64,000 nt of DNA from Vitis vinifera. Lineage: Eukaryota > Streptophyta > Magnoliopsida > Vitales > Vitaceae. This document shows, piece by piece, positions 25,091 to 37,287 of the stretch. The stretch lies in contig NC_081821.1 of the NCBI RefSeq assembly GCF_030704535.1, positions 7,145,001 through 7,209,000 of the forward strand, given 5' to 3'. The number at the start of each line of letters is the position of its first letter. The first letter of the stretch is position 1. The translations under genes and the position numbers were made by a program. Under the pieces are notes generated by a model, which ran no database searches, had not been told where the DNA came from, and saw only the letters and a list, made by a program, of their open reading frames with translations.

Positions 25091-25950
25091 GGACTAATCT
25101 TGTGAGAAGACATGAGAGACACAGAGGTTGCCACTATTAACTTCATCACGAACAAAATGAAAATTGATCTCAACAAGTGACCATTTATCTTTTTTAAGGT
25201 TCAACCAATTCTCGAACAAGCCTCGCTCGGTCCTTAATCGGGAAAGTAAAAGCTTTACTCACAGCACCAAGGTTCTAGAATACGAAAGTTTTAGAGCAAC
25301 TTGATTGTACCCTTGACCATCTAGGCTTAAAACAACTCAAAAGACTTCTTTTTTTAGTCCAAACCTTCCAAAAGCTTCAACAATTCATTCAAAAACCTTT
25401 ATAGGCATTTTTGAAAGAATTTAGCCCAAGGTTTTGAGGTAGAATGCGTATTCATCCATTTTTAAGATCTTAATGTTACAACTTGCTCAAATGACCGTCC
25501 CTTTAGCTTATATAGGAAAGTAAGAAGCTTTTGGAACTTCTTTGAGCCTTATACTTGATTGCTAGTGGAAGAGTATGAAAAATTCCAAAGAAGCGTAGAG
25601 ATATCCATACATATCTACACTAGTATGGGAGACAAGGGAAGAATATGGGGCATTCTAGAGAGTTTTGAACAAATCTTGCATATAGCTTGTATATAGCCAT
25701 TGTGTAGGCTTTTCCAGATAATTCTTAAGTTATAAGGAACCTTTAATGGGTTTGAGAGAGTTCATTGGGTGCTTATAAATAGAAGATGACCTTATTCGAC
25801 TAAGGCACCAAGCAAGTTGAGAGTTTCCTAACATTGTAAAGCATTCTTATGTAATGCAAAACTTCACCAATTGTAGCTAATCAAATCATGTAGCATTGCT
25901 TAGCATAACAAGTTAAGATTAGGGAAAGATTGACTTAGCAATATCATGTG
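25091..25950. other. Repeat-like non-coding DNA with promoter-like features
   Basis: No gene. A TATAAATAG string near 25,779, followed by a sequence like a transcribed leader, makes this stretch resemble LTR or other retroelement control DNA. I could not define its ends. Confidence 0.35.
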
Positions 25951-27190
25951 TGTTAGCACAAGGGTTCTCCTAACCATATTTTGATGATAACAAATAATGG
26001 TTATTATACTAATGATTCTAAATCAAGATAAGTTTCAAGTTTTAATTGAGAAATTCAATTGGAAGGACAAGATACTCATCAAGGAATCAAAGGATGCAAG
26101 TTTCAGAGAATATGAAGACCGTTCAAGCTTAGGATTTGTTTGTAAGGTGAATGCATGAGTAATCATGCATCTTTAAAAACTCGGTTTATTCATTGAAGAT
26201 TAAATTTTCATTAAAACTCAAGTAATCTTAGTTAAACCTTACATAGATTACTTCAAACTTATCCTTTATTGGACTTAAAAATCTTGCCTAAGTGTTAGAA
26301 GTGAGAGAAATTAAAATAAAAAAAAGGTTTTTGAGTCAAAATAGGTGAATCGGTCGAGCGAACTAGTTAACCAACTCAATCGATCAAGGAACTAGTTAAC
26401 CAACTCAATCAATCAAGGAACCGATCGATTAAATCTTCTCAGTCGCGGACTAGTTGAGGGTTGCAGAAAAAATCTTCTCACTCTTCTAGTAGTTTTACAT
26501 TCTCGATCGAATGTGAAATCTCTCTCGGTTGAGGGGTAGGTCATCCCAATCGAGGTCCAACAATCACCTACTATGTTTAATGCCCAACGACTAGTCAACC
26601 AATTGAATCGGAGCTTGATCGAACAAGGCCACTTTTCAACATTTTTTATGTCTGATAGTGGAAACCTATAAATAAAAAACTCTACTTCATTTATAAGAAA
26701 GAGAACACCTACAATCAATTGTCTAACCTATTATTTTTTATTTAAAAGTTGTCATTTTCTCTTTGATGCATTAATTCTCCACTTGCATATCCTCTAACAT
26801 ACCATTTGTTATTCATCCTCGTCTTTTTTATGTATTTGAGTATTTATTGAGTTAGGTTGAAAGTTTCCTTCATCATTGTCAAAGTGAGACTATGAGCATC
26901 GAAAGCTTCAAGTTGGTGAATACTTAAAGGAAGTGTGTAAACACTCATTGAAGTCGGAATCCAAATATAAAGACATTAGAAATTTGGTTGAAATTTCAAG
27001 AATAGTGGAACTTTCACTCAATTGAAGTTTGAGGAGAGTGAATATAGGCAAAGAGTGTCAAATCACTATAAAATTTATGTTTACTCTCTAACTCAATCTC
27101 TTTATACTTGTACTTATTTTTATCAATTTTGTAGTGATTTGAAAAGTTTTTCAAAAACCTAGTTCATTCCCTCTTTTGAGTGATTTTCCT
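25951..27190. mobile_element. Probable LTR (solo or fragment) of an LTR retrotransposon
   Basis: The stretch starts TGTTAGCACAAGGGTTCTCC and continues with TTTTGATGATAACAAATAATG, a phrase common at the start of plant Ty1/copia-type LTRs. No coding sequence of the element follows within the window, so it is either a solo LTR or a fragment. The right end is uncertain (about 27,180-27,215). Treated as a fossil; it looks old and diverged. Confidence 0.45.
26360..26417. repeat. 29-bp tandem duplication
   Basis: The unit beginning GAACTAGTTAACCAACTCAA occurs at 26360-26388 and 26389-26417 with one difference. The surrounding DNA repeats related CGATCGA phrases, so this is part of a larger decayed repeat field. 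Confidence 0.85.
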
Positions 27191-27614
27191 AATTAAATTA
27201 GCCTTAATTTCATAAAGTACCTTGCAAAGGTTGACTTAACAATATCAAGTGACTTAAATTGTGTGTCATGAACATGAGCTTAGGAAAAGTCTAAGTATAT
27301 GATATTAAGATTATTTTTAAGAAAAATAAGGTTTGAATGAATGCATTAAAAGTACATAAAAAATTATTTAATCCTAAGTGCACCCATGAGATTTATTTTA
27401 CAATTTTTCCTCGACCTCTTGAGTCTTCAATGATCCTTTTCATCATAACATTTGAATCTCTTCAAGAAGTACTTCGAGTTTTCTTTTGAGATTATCAATA
27501 AAACTTGAAACTTTACTTGATTTTGACTGTTAGTAAAAAGCCAATGAAGGAGAATTTTCCATTAAGTTTAGAGCTTCATTTAGGAGTAGAGGTCACGTTT
27601 TGGATTGAGAGAAC

Positions 27615-27850
27615 TTCTAAAAGAAACGGGGAAGACGTTTAGCATTGCATATGAGCTGTTGAGGGAGTCTTCAAAAGAGGGAATTTTCTAGAAGGAATGA
27701 GGAAGACTTTTGGCCTTGCATATGGGCTGATGAGACTGTTCAAAAGATGAAAATTTCCTAGAAGGAACGAGGGAGACGTTTGCCATTGCGTATATAGGCT
27801 GTCAAAAGATGGAATTTTCTAAATCGAATGAGGAAACACGTTAGTCTTGA
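27615..27850. repeat. Degenerate minisatellite, unit 61-71 bp, about 3.5 copies
   Basis: Units start at about 27615, 27686, 27756 and 27817. Each begins TTCTA(A/G)AAGGAA-like, then GAGGAAGACGTTT, then a GCATTGCATATG-like block, a GGCTG phrase and CAAAAGA(T/G)G. The copies differ by about 10-25 percent, so the array is old. It has no open frame. Confidence 0.85.
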
Positions 27851-28300
27851 TCTCTGTTTTGTATTCATCAAAAGTCAATTTGGAAAATCCTCTAGCACAA
27901 TTATCATCATAAAAAAATTTATAATGATTAATTATATAATTAGTTATAAAATTGATAATTAGATAATAAATCGAGTTTTTAATAATGTTTCGTAAATAAA
28001 AAAAATGTTTAAAAATTTTCTAAATTTGCACTTACAGTATGTATTTGGATTATGAATTTGTGATTGAAATATATGGTTCATTAGCTAATTATTGAAATTA
28101 ATTCATTAATTTTTAGATTTTTCATCTGAGAAAGAGTATCAAATTTTAACTTTTTATTTCTAATTTAAATTTTATTATTTTAATTTGGTTGAGAATTAGA
28201 TTAATTATGAGGCAAGAATGGAGGTCGTATGGGCAATTTTTTATTAATATAATTCAAATAAAGCAATTTTTATGTCCTCGATTTTGTTTTTGAGTAACAA

Positions 28301-28303
<3 letters not shown>
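27851..28303. other. AT-rich intergenic DNA
   Basis: Nothing recognisable. Confidence 0.5.

Positions 28304-28362
<59 letters not shown>
28304..28362. repeat. (AT)n microsatellite, about 59 bp
   Basis: Uninterrupted AT run followed by an A-rich AAATAAATAAAT tract (28363-28386). Confidence 0.97.
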
Positions 28363-28365
<3 letters not shown>

Positions 28366-28386
28366 AAAAATAAATAAATAAATAAA

Positions 28387-30644
28387 GACAAAAACATCGG
28401 TCATATCCGTTTATTTTATGATCACTCATATTCCGGTCATATGAGAACAAATCCACCAAGGTTTAGAGATGAGCCTACACTATCCTGGGCTTGTCTCCAA
28501 ATGGCAACCCTTGGTCTTCTAGCCCAGGCCCATGGCCCAAGTCGTAAAACGATGAGCCCATGAAACCTGCGTAAATCTGCTAAAAACCCTGACATTCTAT
28601 TTGTCCACCATTTTTTCAAATTTGCTAAAACAACAGCTCTGTGATTCGTAGTTTAAAATCAAAAATAAAATTAAGGCACTAGTCAAAATTTGAGGCTGGT
28701 TAGGTATGATTGATATATTTTTTAATTAATTTTTAAATTAAAAACAAAAAAGTCAAACTATATTATAATTGGAATTTGACCCGTTCAAAATCGTCCATAC
28801 TCTAATTGACCTATTCAAGAAATCCAATATACCATCATTTATATAAAAATTTTAAAATAATAATATAATTTATTTGCACTATTAATTATTTTAAATTTTT
28901 TATTTTATTTTTTAATTTAGTTTAAGGTAATATTGATATTTTAAATTTTTTATTAAATATAAAATAATTTAATCCGGTAGGGAGAAAGGATTGTGATATA
29001 AATTCAAATTTTGTCAATAATTTATCCAAAAAAAAATTAAAATTATTTTTCAAATGAATTTTAAAAACAACAATAAATTTTAATCATTTTTTGTTGCCAA
29101 AATTCCTGATTTTTTTCAAAAAAATAAATAAAATTATTAATAAATCATAAATTTTTGTAGATAATTAATTGAAAGTAAATAAAATTGATTTTATAAAATT
29201 TTATTTATTTTTTTCTTAAGAGTTATAAAAAATATGATATATTTTCATATATAAATAAATAAATAAAAATCTTTAAAAAAAAAAATCTAGAAAGTGGTTT
29301 GAACAGAGATGCTTTCCCTCTAAGAATACACTTTCAAACGTGGCAAGCTCACCTTCTGCATGCGCCAACCATCAAAGTGGACCTTTTTTCTTTTATAGGT
29401 TGAACCTCTCCCATGAAACATGCTGGGACGTTTGATTATGATCTGATGGTCCTAGTGGATCCCATCATCATCTTTGTCTGGCCCACCAAGTTGAGACGGA
29501 CGGACAGATTGTGGACTCCAAAGTGTTGTGGCACACAATTTGGGTGCTATGCATACAAGAAAGATTTTCTCGAGAAAATCATTTGCTTTTGGGGCCTGGG
29601 AAAGTGGGTGCACCAAGCCAAAAAAGTGTTTCAAAATGGGCATGAGAAAAGTGCTTTGAATCTACTCCTCTCTGTTCTCCATCACATGAGCAGTCGAAAG
29701 GAATATATACTTAATTAATTACAATTATACTGATAATTAAATGCCTTAAGTGAAGCTGACGATCCAGTAGAATAGAATGATTTGTAGCACAGTGAGGACA
29801 CACCACCCTTTTTGCTGTCCCAAAGAACAAAAAAAATTATCAGCAGGGAATGGAATCTGAAAACCCCAGTTGATCAGGCGCTCTTCCTGTAAGTTCTCTT
29901 AGACCCATTTCAGAAAATCAGAAACTGTGAAAGCCCATATTTTTAAATTTTTTATTATTTTTTATTTTATTTTGTTCCTTTTAATTTTGGGCAAATTTTC
30001 TGGAATTTCCTTTTTGTTGAAGTCAGCTCATGAATCAAAAAGCGTGTTCTGTGGGCTGAAAGATAACTATTTTGAGCGTTGTTGTTTTTGTTTGCTTGGC
30101 AGATTGGTTGTACCCCTTAGATGGCGAATCCAAGAACAGAAGCTAATGGTTTTTGAGAGTATATGGAATTCAGCCATTCATATTGAGCAAGCTTGCAAAA
30201 CACGATATATGAACATGCTCTAGAAAAGGAAATTTTTATCTGGGATTGACCGGTTACTGTGGTCAGAGTCTCAGAGATGGTTGTTTTTTTGTAGGGAAAC
30301 TTGGTATGGAAAAATACCCCTGAAATCATTTTCCAAAACCCTCTGGGGTTTTTAAAGCAGGCACTGGGTTTACTTTTCATTCTGGAGATTGGGTAGTTCC
30401 CTTTTGGTGTTCTTTGTGGAAATCAAGCTGCTCATGTTAATGGGTAGGAGTTGAACCCTTTTTTTTTTTCAATGATCATCTTCTCAATGAATTCATTAAG
30501 AAACTTAAAACCCTTTGTTTTATTCTGTAGAATCTGGGTACCCTGCTTCTAAAGAAACGGATACTTTGATTATCTTCCTTCTCTTAATGTAGCATTTGCT
30601 GCAGTTTTAAACTCTCTAAGTTTCGCTTTCCCTATATTTCGCCA
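28387..30644. other. Intergenic and 5' region of the GT47 gene
   Basis: 28.6-29.3 kb is very AT-rich with no gene. From about 29.8 kb on, the composition resembles a promoter or leader for the GT47 gene. No definite TATA box was chosen. Confidence 0.5.
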
Positions 30645-33273
30645 ATGTCTGAAAAGAGCATGCTACCCTCCAGGTTTCTTTTCTGCCTAATAACCATTTC
30701 CATGTTCCTTCTGATCCTTTCTTCTTTGTTCCTCCTTCAATTTAGCAATACTTCTTTCATACCCAATTCAGTTTTCAAGTTAATTCTTGTTAATAGCACA
30801 TCAGTTTACTTCAAATCCAGTGGAAAAAATGAACAAACTAAGCTTCCTTTCGTTACTTCCGTAGCTTCACCTGTTGATAGTAAAAGACCCATGGGAAGAG
30901 AGGGGAGTTGTCAAATTTCCAATGCAAGCAAGAAAATGGATGCTTTAGGGCAAGGTAGAAGGAAGGGTTGTGACCCAAATCAAGCTCACCTTCGGGCATT
31001 TATGTATGACTTGCCTCCTGAATTTCATTTTGGATTATTGGGTTGGACAGGAAAGGCAAATCAGATATGGCCAAATGTTAGTAATCCAGGTCGAATCCCA
31101 TCATATCCAGGTGGATTGAATTTACAGCACAGTATAGAGTATTGGCTAACCCTTGATCTTCTATCATCTGATACTCCGAATATAGTTAGACCTTGCAGTG
31201 CAATCAGAGTGAAGAATTCAAGTCAAGCAGATATAATCTTTGTGCCATTCTTTTCATCTCTGAGCTACAACAGGCATTCTAGGCTTCATGGAAAGGAAAA
31301 AGTTAGTGTTAACAAGATGTTGCAGGATAAATTGGTGAATTTTTTAATGGGTCAGGATGAATGGAAGCAATTGGGTGGGAAGAACCATCTAATTGTAGCT
31401 CACCATCCAAATAGCATGTTGGATGCAAGAAAGAAGCTAGGTTCTGCCATGTTTGTGCTTGCAGATTTTGGAAGGTACCCGGTTGAAATAGCAAATATTG
31501 ACAAGGATGTGATCGCCCCTTACAAGCATGTTCTGAGGAGCAATCCTGTGGCAGATTCAGCCACATTTGAGGGGCGTCCCCTATTAGTGTATTTTCAAGG
31601 GGCAATTTATAGAAAAGATGTAAGTTCCTCAACTTCTCCCATTATCATTAATCAATTGGAAATTAGTTTTGTGATGTTAACTTTGGAGCTTTGCTTCCTT
31701 TGCAAAATTGGTTAGTATGAATTCAGATAATACAATGACCTAAATGCTGAATAGCTCGTGATGTTCTGATTTAATGTGATTCAGACTCTCTAGTTCCTGC
31801 AATTTAAAAGATGGAAGTGTTCAATCCATCTTCCCCTTTTATTAAGACTTTGTCATGAATTACAAGCAGAGAAACTGAATAGACAACATGATTGCAAGCC
31901 CTGTCTATTAATCGCCATTCAAGCTATCCCTTTTCATAAATTTTTGTCATTGTTAACTCAACTTAGCCTCCATCCAACATCCAACTATTTGTGTTGGCTG
32001 CATGAATGCTTCCTTGCCATTAATTCTTTTTAGAGCCATATCCTTCCTTGGATATATCCTCGCCCTTTTAGGTTCAAAAAGTTCTTTTTTAGGAAAAACA
32101 GAAGGGGGGTTTTTTCTTGTAAACATTGAAACATAGATTGAATTTGCACTCATATGGTATATACACCCGTCTTTTTCCTAGTTCATCTAGAAGAACCTCA
32201 TTTCTAAGATAGTTAGAATCATTTAATTGTTTCAAATTTGGTTTAGAAAATTTAAATAGGATCTCCAGTATATACATGGTTCAAAATATACCCTCACCTG
32301 TACATTCTGGTACAAGCTCATAAAGGAGTATGATATATGGAAATACCAACCATACTTCCATCCTTAAAATATTTGGCATCTTATAGGTGTTCAAACCACT
32401 ATGAAATTGAATCATTCCCCTTTATTTTTATGTTGTCTGAAAGAACAAATCCGTTCTTTAAAATGGGCCCAGAACCAAAACTGATATGATAATTGAAAGT
32501 ATCTTGTACTGAAATCTTGAAAGCGATCCCATTTTAGGAAGAAAAAGCAAAGCGCACGTGAACAATAAACTAATTTTGTATGTTTCAATAGACAAAATGA
32601 ACTCATGAAGAATCAGATGCTATGTTTCCTTTCTATCGGTTTGTTTTTTGCCCAAATTATCTTTGGACTAAATCTGTTGCTTTCAAATTTTCCAAATGAT
32701 ATTTTGTACCAAGTCGATCATTCTAATTTGTTGTGTTTGGATTTATTTTAGGGAGGAGCTATACGCCAGGAACTATATTATCTTCTCAGAGATGAGAAAG
32801 ATGTACATTTCACGTTTGGTAGCGTTCGAGGGAATGGGATCAACGGTGCAAGTGAAGGGATGGCATCATCCAAATTCTGCTTGAATATTGCTGGAGACAC
32901 CCCATCCTCAAATCGCCTCTTTGATGCCATTGTGAGCCATTGTGTTCCTGTCATAATAAGTGATGAAATTGAGCTACCATTTGAAGATGTTTTGGATTAC
33001 TCTGAGTTCTGCATATTTGTCCGTGCATCTGATGCTGTAAAAAATGGGTTCCTACTGAATCTTCTTAGGGGAATCAAGAGAGAGAAGTGGACCAAAATGT
33101 GGGAGAGATTAAAGGAGATTGCTCACCACTTTGAATATCAATATCCATCTCAGGCAGGTGATGCTGTGGATATGATTTGGGGGGCAGTTTCACGCAAGAT
33201 ATCTTCAATTCAAAACAAACTCCACAGGAAGAATAGATACCGCAGATCTCAGATTCTGCTAAAGAGGAATTGA
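30645..33273 (+). CDS. GT47 exostosin-family glycosyltransferase, ARAD-like
   Basis: Type II Golgi membrane protein, predicted 498 aa, from two coding exons: 30645-31619 and 32752-33273, with a phase-0 GT-AG intron of 1,132 bp. Residues 11-33 are a single hydrophobic signal anchor near the N-terminus, followed by a Ser/Lys-rich stem. The exostosin (GT47) domain runs from HLRAFMYDLPPEF (115-127) to about 470. Its hallmark C-terminal half includes KFCLNIAGDTPSSNRLFDAI (366-385) and ELPFEDVLDYSEF (399-411), matching the nucleotide-sugar-binding end of plant GT47 enzymes. Members of this clade include ARAD1/ARAD2, proposed pectic arabinosyltransferases, and the protein encoded at Arabidopsis At1g74680. 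The exact sugar donor and acceptor cannot be told from sequence. Cell-wall polysaccharide synthesis is the likely role. Confidence 0.93.
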
Positions 33274-34100
33274 GATGACAACTGCCCACTTGAAAGATTG
33301 AGATACTTCCTGTCCCCAAATTCTGTATCTGATTGGGCTGGTTGTCAATTCCAAGTAAGGACAGAAGCTGAGTTTTGTTAAGAGATGCATGGCTCTGTAT
33401 TAGCTACTTCTAGTCATACTCATAAATTGGAGATTTTTCTTGTAGTCTAGTTTTTACACAGAAAAGTGTTGTGGTTTCAGAGGTTTCTATTAATTTCTTT
33501 TGGTAAGAAAAAATAGGATGAGGGAAGATGATATGGGGTTGTGCTTTCAATTGAATAGTATTTCAGCCTATTCCTTTTTTGTGCTATACCATCAGGCAAA
33601 TTAACCAAGCACTTAAAGATTGCACTTACAGAAGAAATCTTGATTAAAATTTTATCGCACAGGATTGTTTTAACCTTTAAAGGCATGCAAAATGATGCAA
33701 AGAGGAGTATGTGATTGCAAATTTGTAATAGCAAGATATAAATCTTTTTCATCATAGGGAAAAACAACAGAATGCACTATATTTTGTATATGGAGCCAGT
33801 CGTCATCCTCAAAAACTATTCTGCTATTTGTTGGGTTCTAAATTTATACAACATGGGGAAGATGCTGGCTTACTGATGGGCTTTAGCAACTATTCTTTGG
33901 CTCTGTTTTAAGCAGAACGCTTTGAACTTAAAACTAAGAAATATAGAAATCCAACTAACCCATATTGAAAAACTGCTGAGGAAACACAGAATTCCCAGCA
34001 CCCTCTGTGTTTCTTTGCATTAGGGATGGGCAGGAGCCATCTATTCCATTGCTGAACAGCAGCCTCCCTCACCTTCTGAAGTTGCAGCAGTTACAGCATA
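33274..34100. other. 3' flank shared by the convergent GT47 and CLE genes
   Basis: The two genes point toward each other, so this stretch should hold both 3'UTRs and polyadenylation sites. No further gene seen. Confidence 0.6.
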
Positions 34101-34385
34101 TCAACATCTGTTGTGTATAGGGTCTGATCCTCTTCGAACTCTTCTTTTGCTTGATTGATTAGGATCAACCATTATTGAAGGTGCAGGCGCCAAACTCGGC
34201 TTTGTGTGCAGCTCCTTTGTGGCTACAGCCAGTAGAATACGCGAGTTCTTTAGGAATAGCACATGCCCACTGTGCCATCTGAGAGCAAGGTCTATGCTTC
34301 TCAGTGCATAGACCTTTTCTGGTTGAACAGCAAGAAACCCAACAAATATAACAAGGATCACCACCCTATAGGCAGAAGAAGCCAT
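34101..34385 (-). CDS. CLE45: CLE45-like secreted signalling peptide precursor
   Basis: Single-exon precursor of 94 aa. Residues 1 to about 26 form a signal peptide (MASSAYRVVILVIFVGFLAV). The body contains ALRSIDLALRW and LKNSRILLAV. The C-terminal CLE motif is RRVRRGSDPIHN (81-92), followed only by RC. The motif is that of Arabidopsis CLE45, whose peptide signals through BAM3 to hold back root protophloem differentiation and through SKM1/2 in pollen. The start was set at the ATG at 34385, which directly precedes the signal peptide. The open frame continues upstream with no ATG, and TTGTTTTTGCAG just upstream on the minus strand could be a 5'UTR splice acceptor. The orthology call rests on the motif and the ALRSIDLALR block. 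The gene is small and minus-strand and could be missed by automatic annotation. Confidence 0.88.
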   Translation of the reverse strand: MASSAYRVVILVIFVGFLAVQPEKVYALRSIDLALRWHSGHVLFLKNSRILLAVATKELHTKPSLAPAPSIMVDPNQSSKRRVRRGSDPIHNRC

Positions 34386-37287
34386 GCCTCCACACTGCAA
34401 AAACAAGAGGAAGAGAGAGGGCACCTCTTGTTTTCAGTACTAATGATGAGAGAATAAGTAGCAAGTCTGAGACTCCAATCCTTGTATGCCTCTATGCCTT
34501 AGTCATTCCTGTAGAGGTTTTTATCTTTTATGGGATTTGGAAGGCTAAAAAGCATAAAAGCATAATAGGGGCCCAAAACATGTAGAGAAGTTTCAGATTC
34601 ATCTCAATCATAAGCCTGCTATAGAAGCAATAAAAAGGCTGTTTAAGAAGACTCTTGACAGGTTTGAATAAAAGTTGGAACACCACCCTTGGGAAGCCAA
34701 GTATCTTTTCATTGGTTCCCCTACATCTGCATAATTTGCATTGCTCTTTTTTACCAAACAAAGACCAACCCAGTCTTGCCATCCAACCATTCAGCCCCAG
34801 CTGCCATCAGCAGCTCCATTGAATTTTATTTTTAAGTGAGCATCTGCTAGACATTTTATTGAATCAGAAAAGTTCAGGACATGTGATTTATATAACATAG
34901 AATCCCTTTTGGTTACTGAGAAAATGGAGTTAGTGTTTGAAATGAAAAGGGTAAAATCAAATTTATAGAAATAAGTGGCTTGGCTAGGAGAAACAAAGGC
35001 ATAAGCCAGCTGAGAAATTGAGAATGCAACAGTAGCAAGAAAACCGTTTAAAGTAGAGATGTTGGGGGGTTAGGGTGGGGAATAGAAACCTCTCCTAGAA
35101 AAGGTGAAACAACCAAACCCATGCTTTATGCTTAACTAACTTTTGAATTCCAAGCTCTTCTCTCTATGCAACAAAAATTACAGTCTTAGTTTCTTGTGCT
35201 GAATGGGATCCCTTTATGCTTTTCTTTGCTCTCTCTTTGGATAATTGCCCCATCCGCCCCACCCAAGCCCCCCATTCAAAGTTTCAATTTAGCTTCTCCA
35301 TACTCCTTATCTGCCCTTCCCATGTTTCCTTCTTTCTTTATACATGTGTTTTTTTCTCGATTACCCATGTAGACTCTCTTTCTCTTTTTCTTCTTTCTAT
35401 TTCATAGAATTAGAATATCAAACTAGAAAATTTCCTAAGGGCATAGCCTACAAGCTGGTTGTGGTGTTCCAAGGAGGAAGTGGACTGGTCATGGTCCAAG
35501 CTAAAATACCCAACAGCCAAGATACCCAAATAGTGTGGGACTTTGCTTTTGGCACTGCATTAAAGCAAAAGATAGGAATGAACGGTTGCTTTCCAAAACC
35601 ATCCTTCACCATCAAATTTAACTTTTAACACCACTCGCACAGGGCCTCTTGCACTCGGTATCATCCAAAGGAAAATCACCTCTGCACCCATCCATGTGCG
35701 TCTCACACATCCATTTGAATCATCTATGAGTTCCTGCATCTCCAATTTTGCCTCTATATACATGCATGCTGCATATGGATTTGCCAAACTTCTTTCAAAC
35801 ACGATATCACACAAAAACTGACGAATATGCCCCTTATACTTGGAACCCACTTCATTTTTTAAAATACTTAAAGAGCCACAAGGTTTAATTTAATAAAAGA
35901 AATCATTTAGTATAGCTCTGCAGACCCTCAAGATTGGCCCTATAGTTGTAGGATTCCAATATCTTGGCTTCAAATAAAGGGTATGATAAGATGTCCCATT
36001 CAAATTGGTTGTCCCTGCAGAATGTCTTTGTCCAAATTAGTCATCAACCCAATTATCTAGACAAATAATAAAAAGTTTGGCTTTTTAAGCAAAATATAGG
36101 CATAACCACAAATCCATCAACCAATTTGTCTTTTTTTTCCCCTTCTCTAAGAAGGAAACTAGAGTAAAGGGATTATTTGGAGCAGATCCACCAAAGACTC
36201 ATCTAAGCCAGAGCCCCGTACAACAGAATGATACAAAATCAAGAAAAGATCAAGTTTAACATGTAAAATTCAGGCAGCCCAGGATCACCGAAGGTAATTT
36301 AGGTCCATGATCTGTGCTGCAGAGATTCAACTTTTCAGATCATCTAACACATATCAGGGATCCAATAGCAGTACACCTAGTACCAAATCAAAGATGCTTC
36401 AATTAGGACTAGCATTGTTGTAATGAAGCTCCTGGTTTATGAAAGAGGTCGGACCACCTGATTATTGGGCACTTGAGGAGGGGATACCATCAAGAACCAA
36501 TACAACAATCCATACACACATGTAGAGCATGGCTATTAGTTCCTCATTCCAGAAGAATGACTAAAAGTTGACTAATGCAGCGCTAGAAGGCTTCTATATA
36601 ATATTGGATGCCATCCTCAGTCCAGAACCTCATTTCAGCAGTGAATCATGTGCACATCATGGCATCAGTGATGTTGCCAATAAGTAATATGCAAAGGAAA
36701 CTAACAGTACTAAAATGTAGAAATGGCAAGGGTTTGGAGATCTGGTTTGGCTTTCTTGTTTTACAAGTTCAATTTATATGTCATGAATGAATGTGTTTGC
36801 TTGCTTCATATATCATCCAAGTGACATAACCCATCAAACAAGATGAGAATATTCAGAATAACTGTTCCATTCAGTTAAATGATGATAAAAGATAATAAAC
36901 TAGTACAGGCATGAATAATCTGCTTTACCTTCACATGGTTCAGAGACATTCAAAATGGTTTGTTAATCTGTAGGTAACTCTACCAACATAATAAGTTTCC
37001 AAGGTAGCAAAAGTACTATGCTGTGAGACCCAACATATATGTACAAACATAATGTAGAGATTAAAAACAAAAAAAAAAAAAAGACAAAAAGGAAAAAAAG
37101 GGAAACGTGAACCTTCTGGGTTTTTCAAATAAACCCACCAAGGATACAACTTGACAGGCACAGAAACACGGCCCTCTAATTTTTTCCTGTCCATAGTTTG
37201 TAAGGCTAATAACAATACACTCAAATTCCAGTTGTAACACACCCTCTTCTTATATGCAGACGCTTACCAGAGTTGATGAACCCCAAA
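34386..37287. other. Intergenic region between CLE and RING-CH genes
   Basis: No supported gene. The left part is the CLE gene promoter (minus-strand transcription), and the right end is RING-CH 3'UTR. Open frames here lack domains. Confidence 0.5.

Noticed and set aside
34386-34424. CLE precursor start 13 codons further upstream
   Set aside because: There is no ATG there; the stretch reads through a probable splice acceptor, and the ATG at 34385 gives a complete signal peptide.
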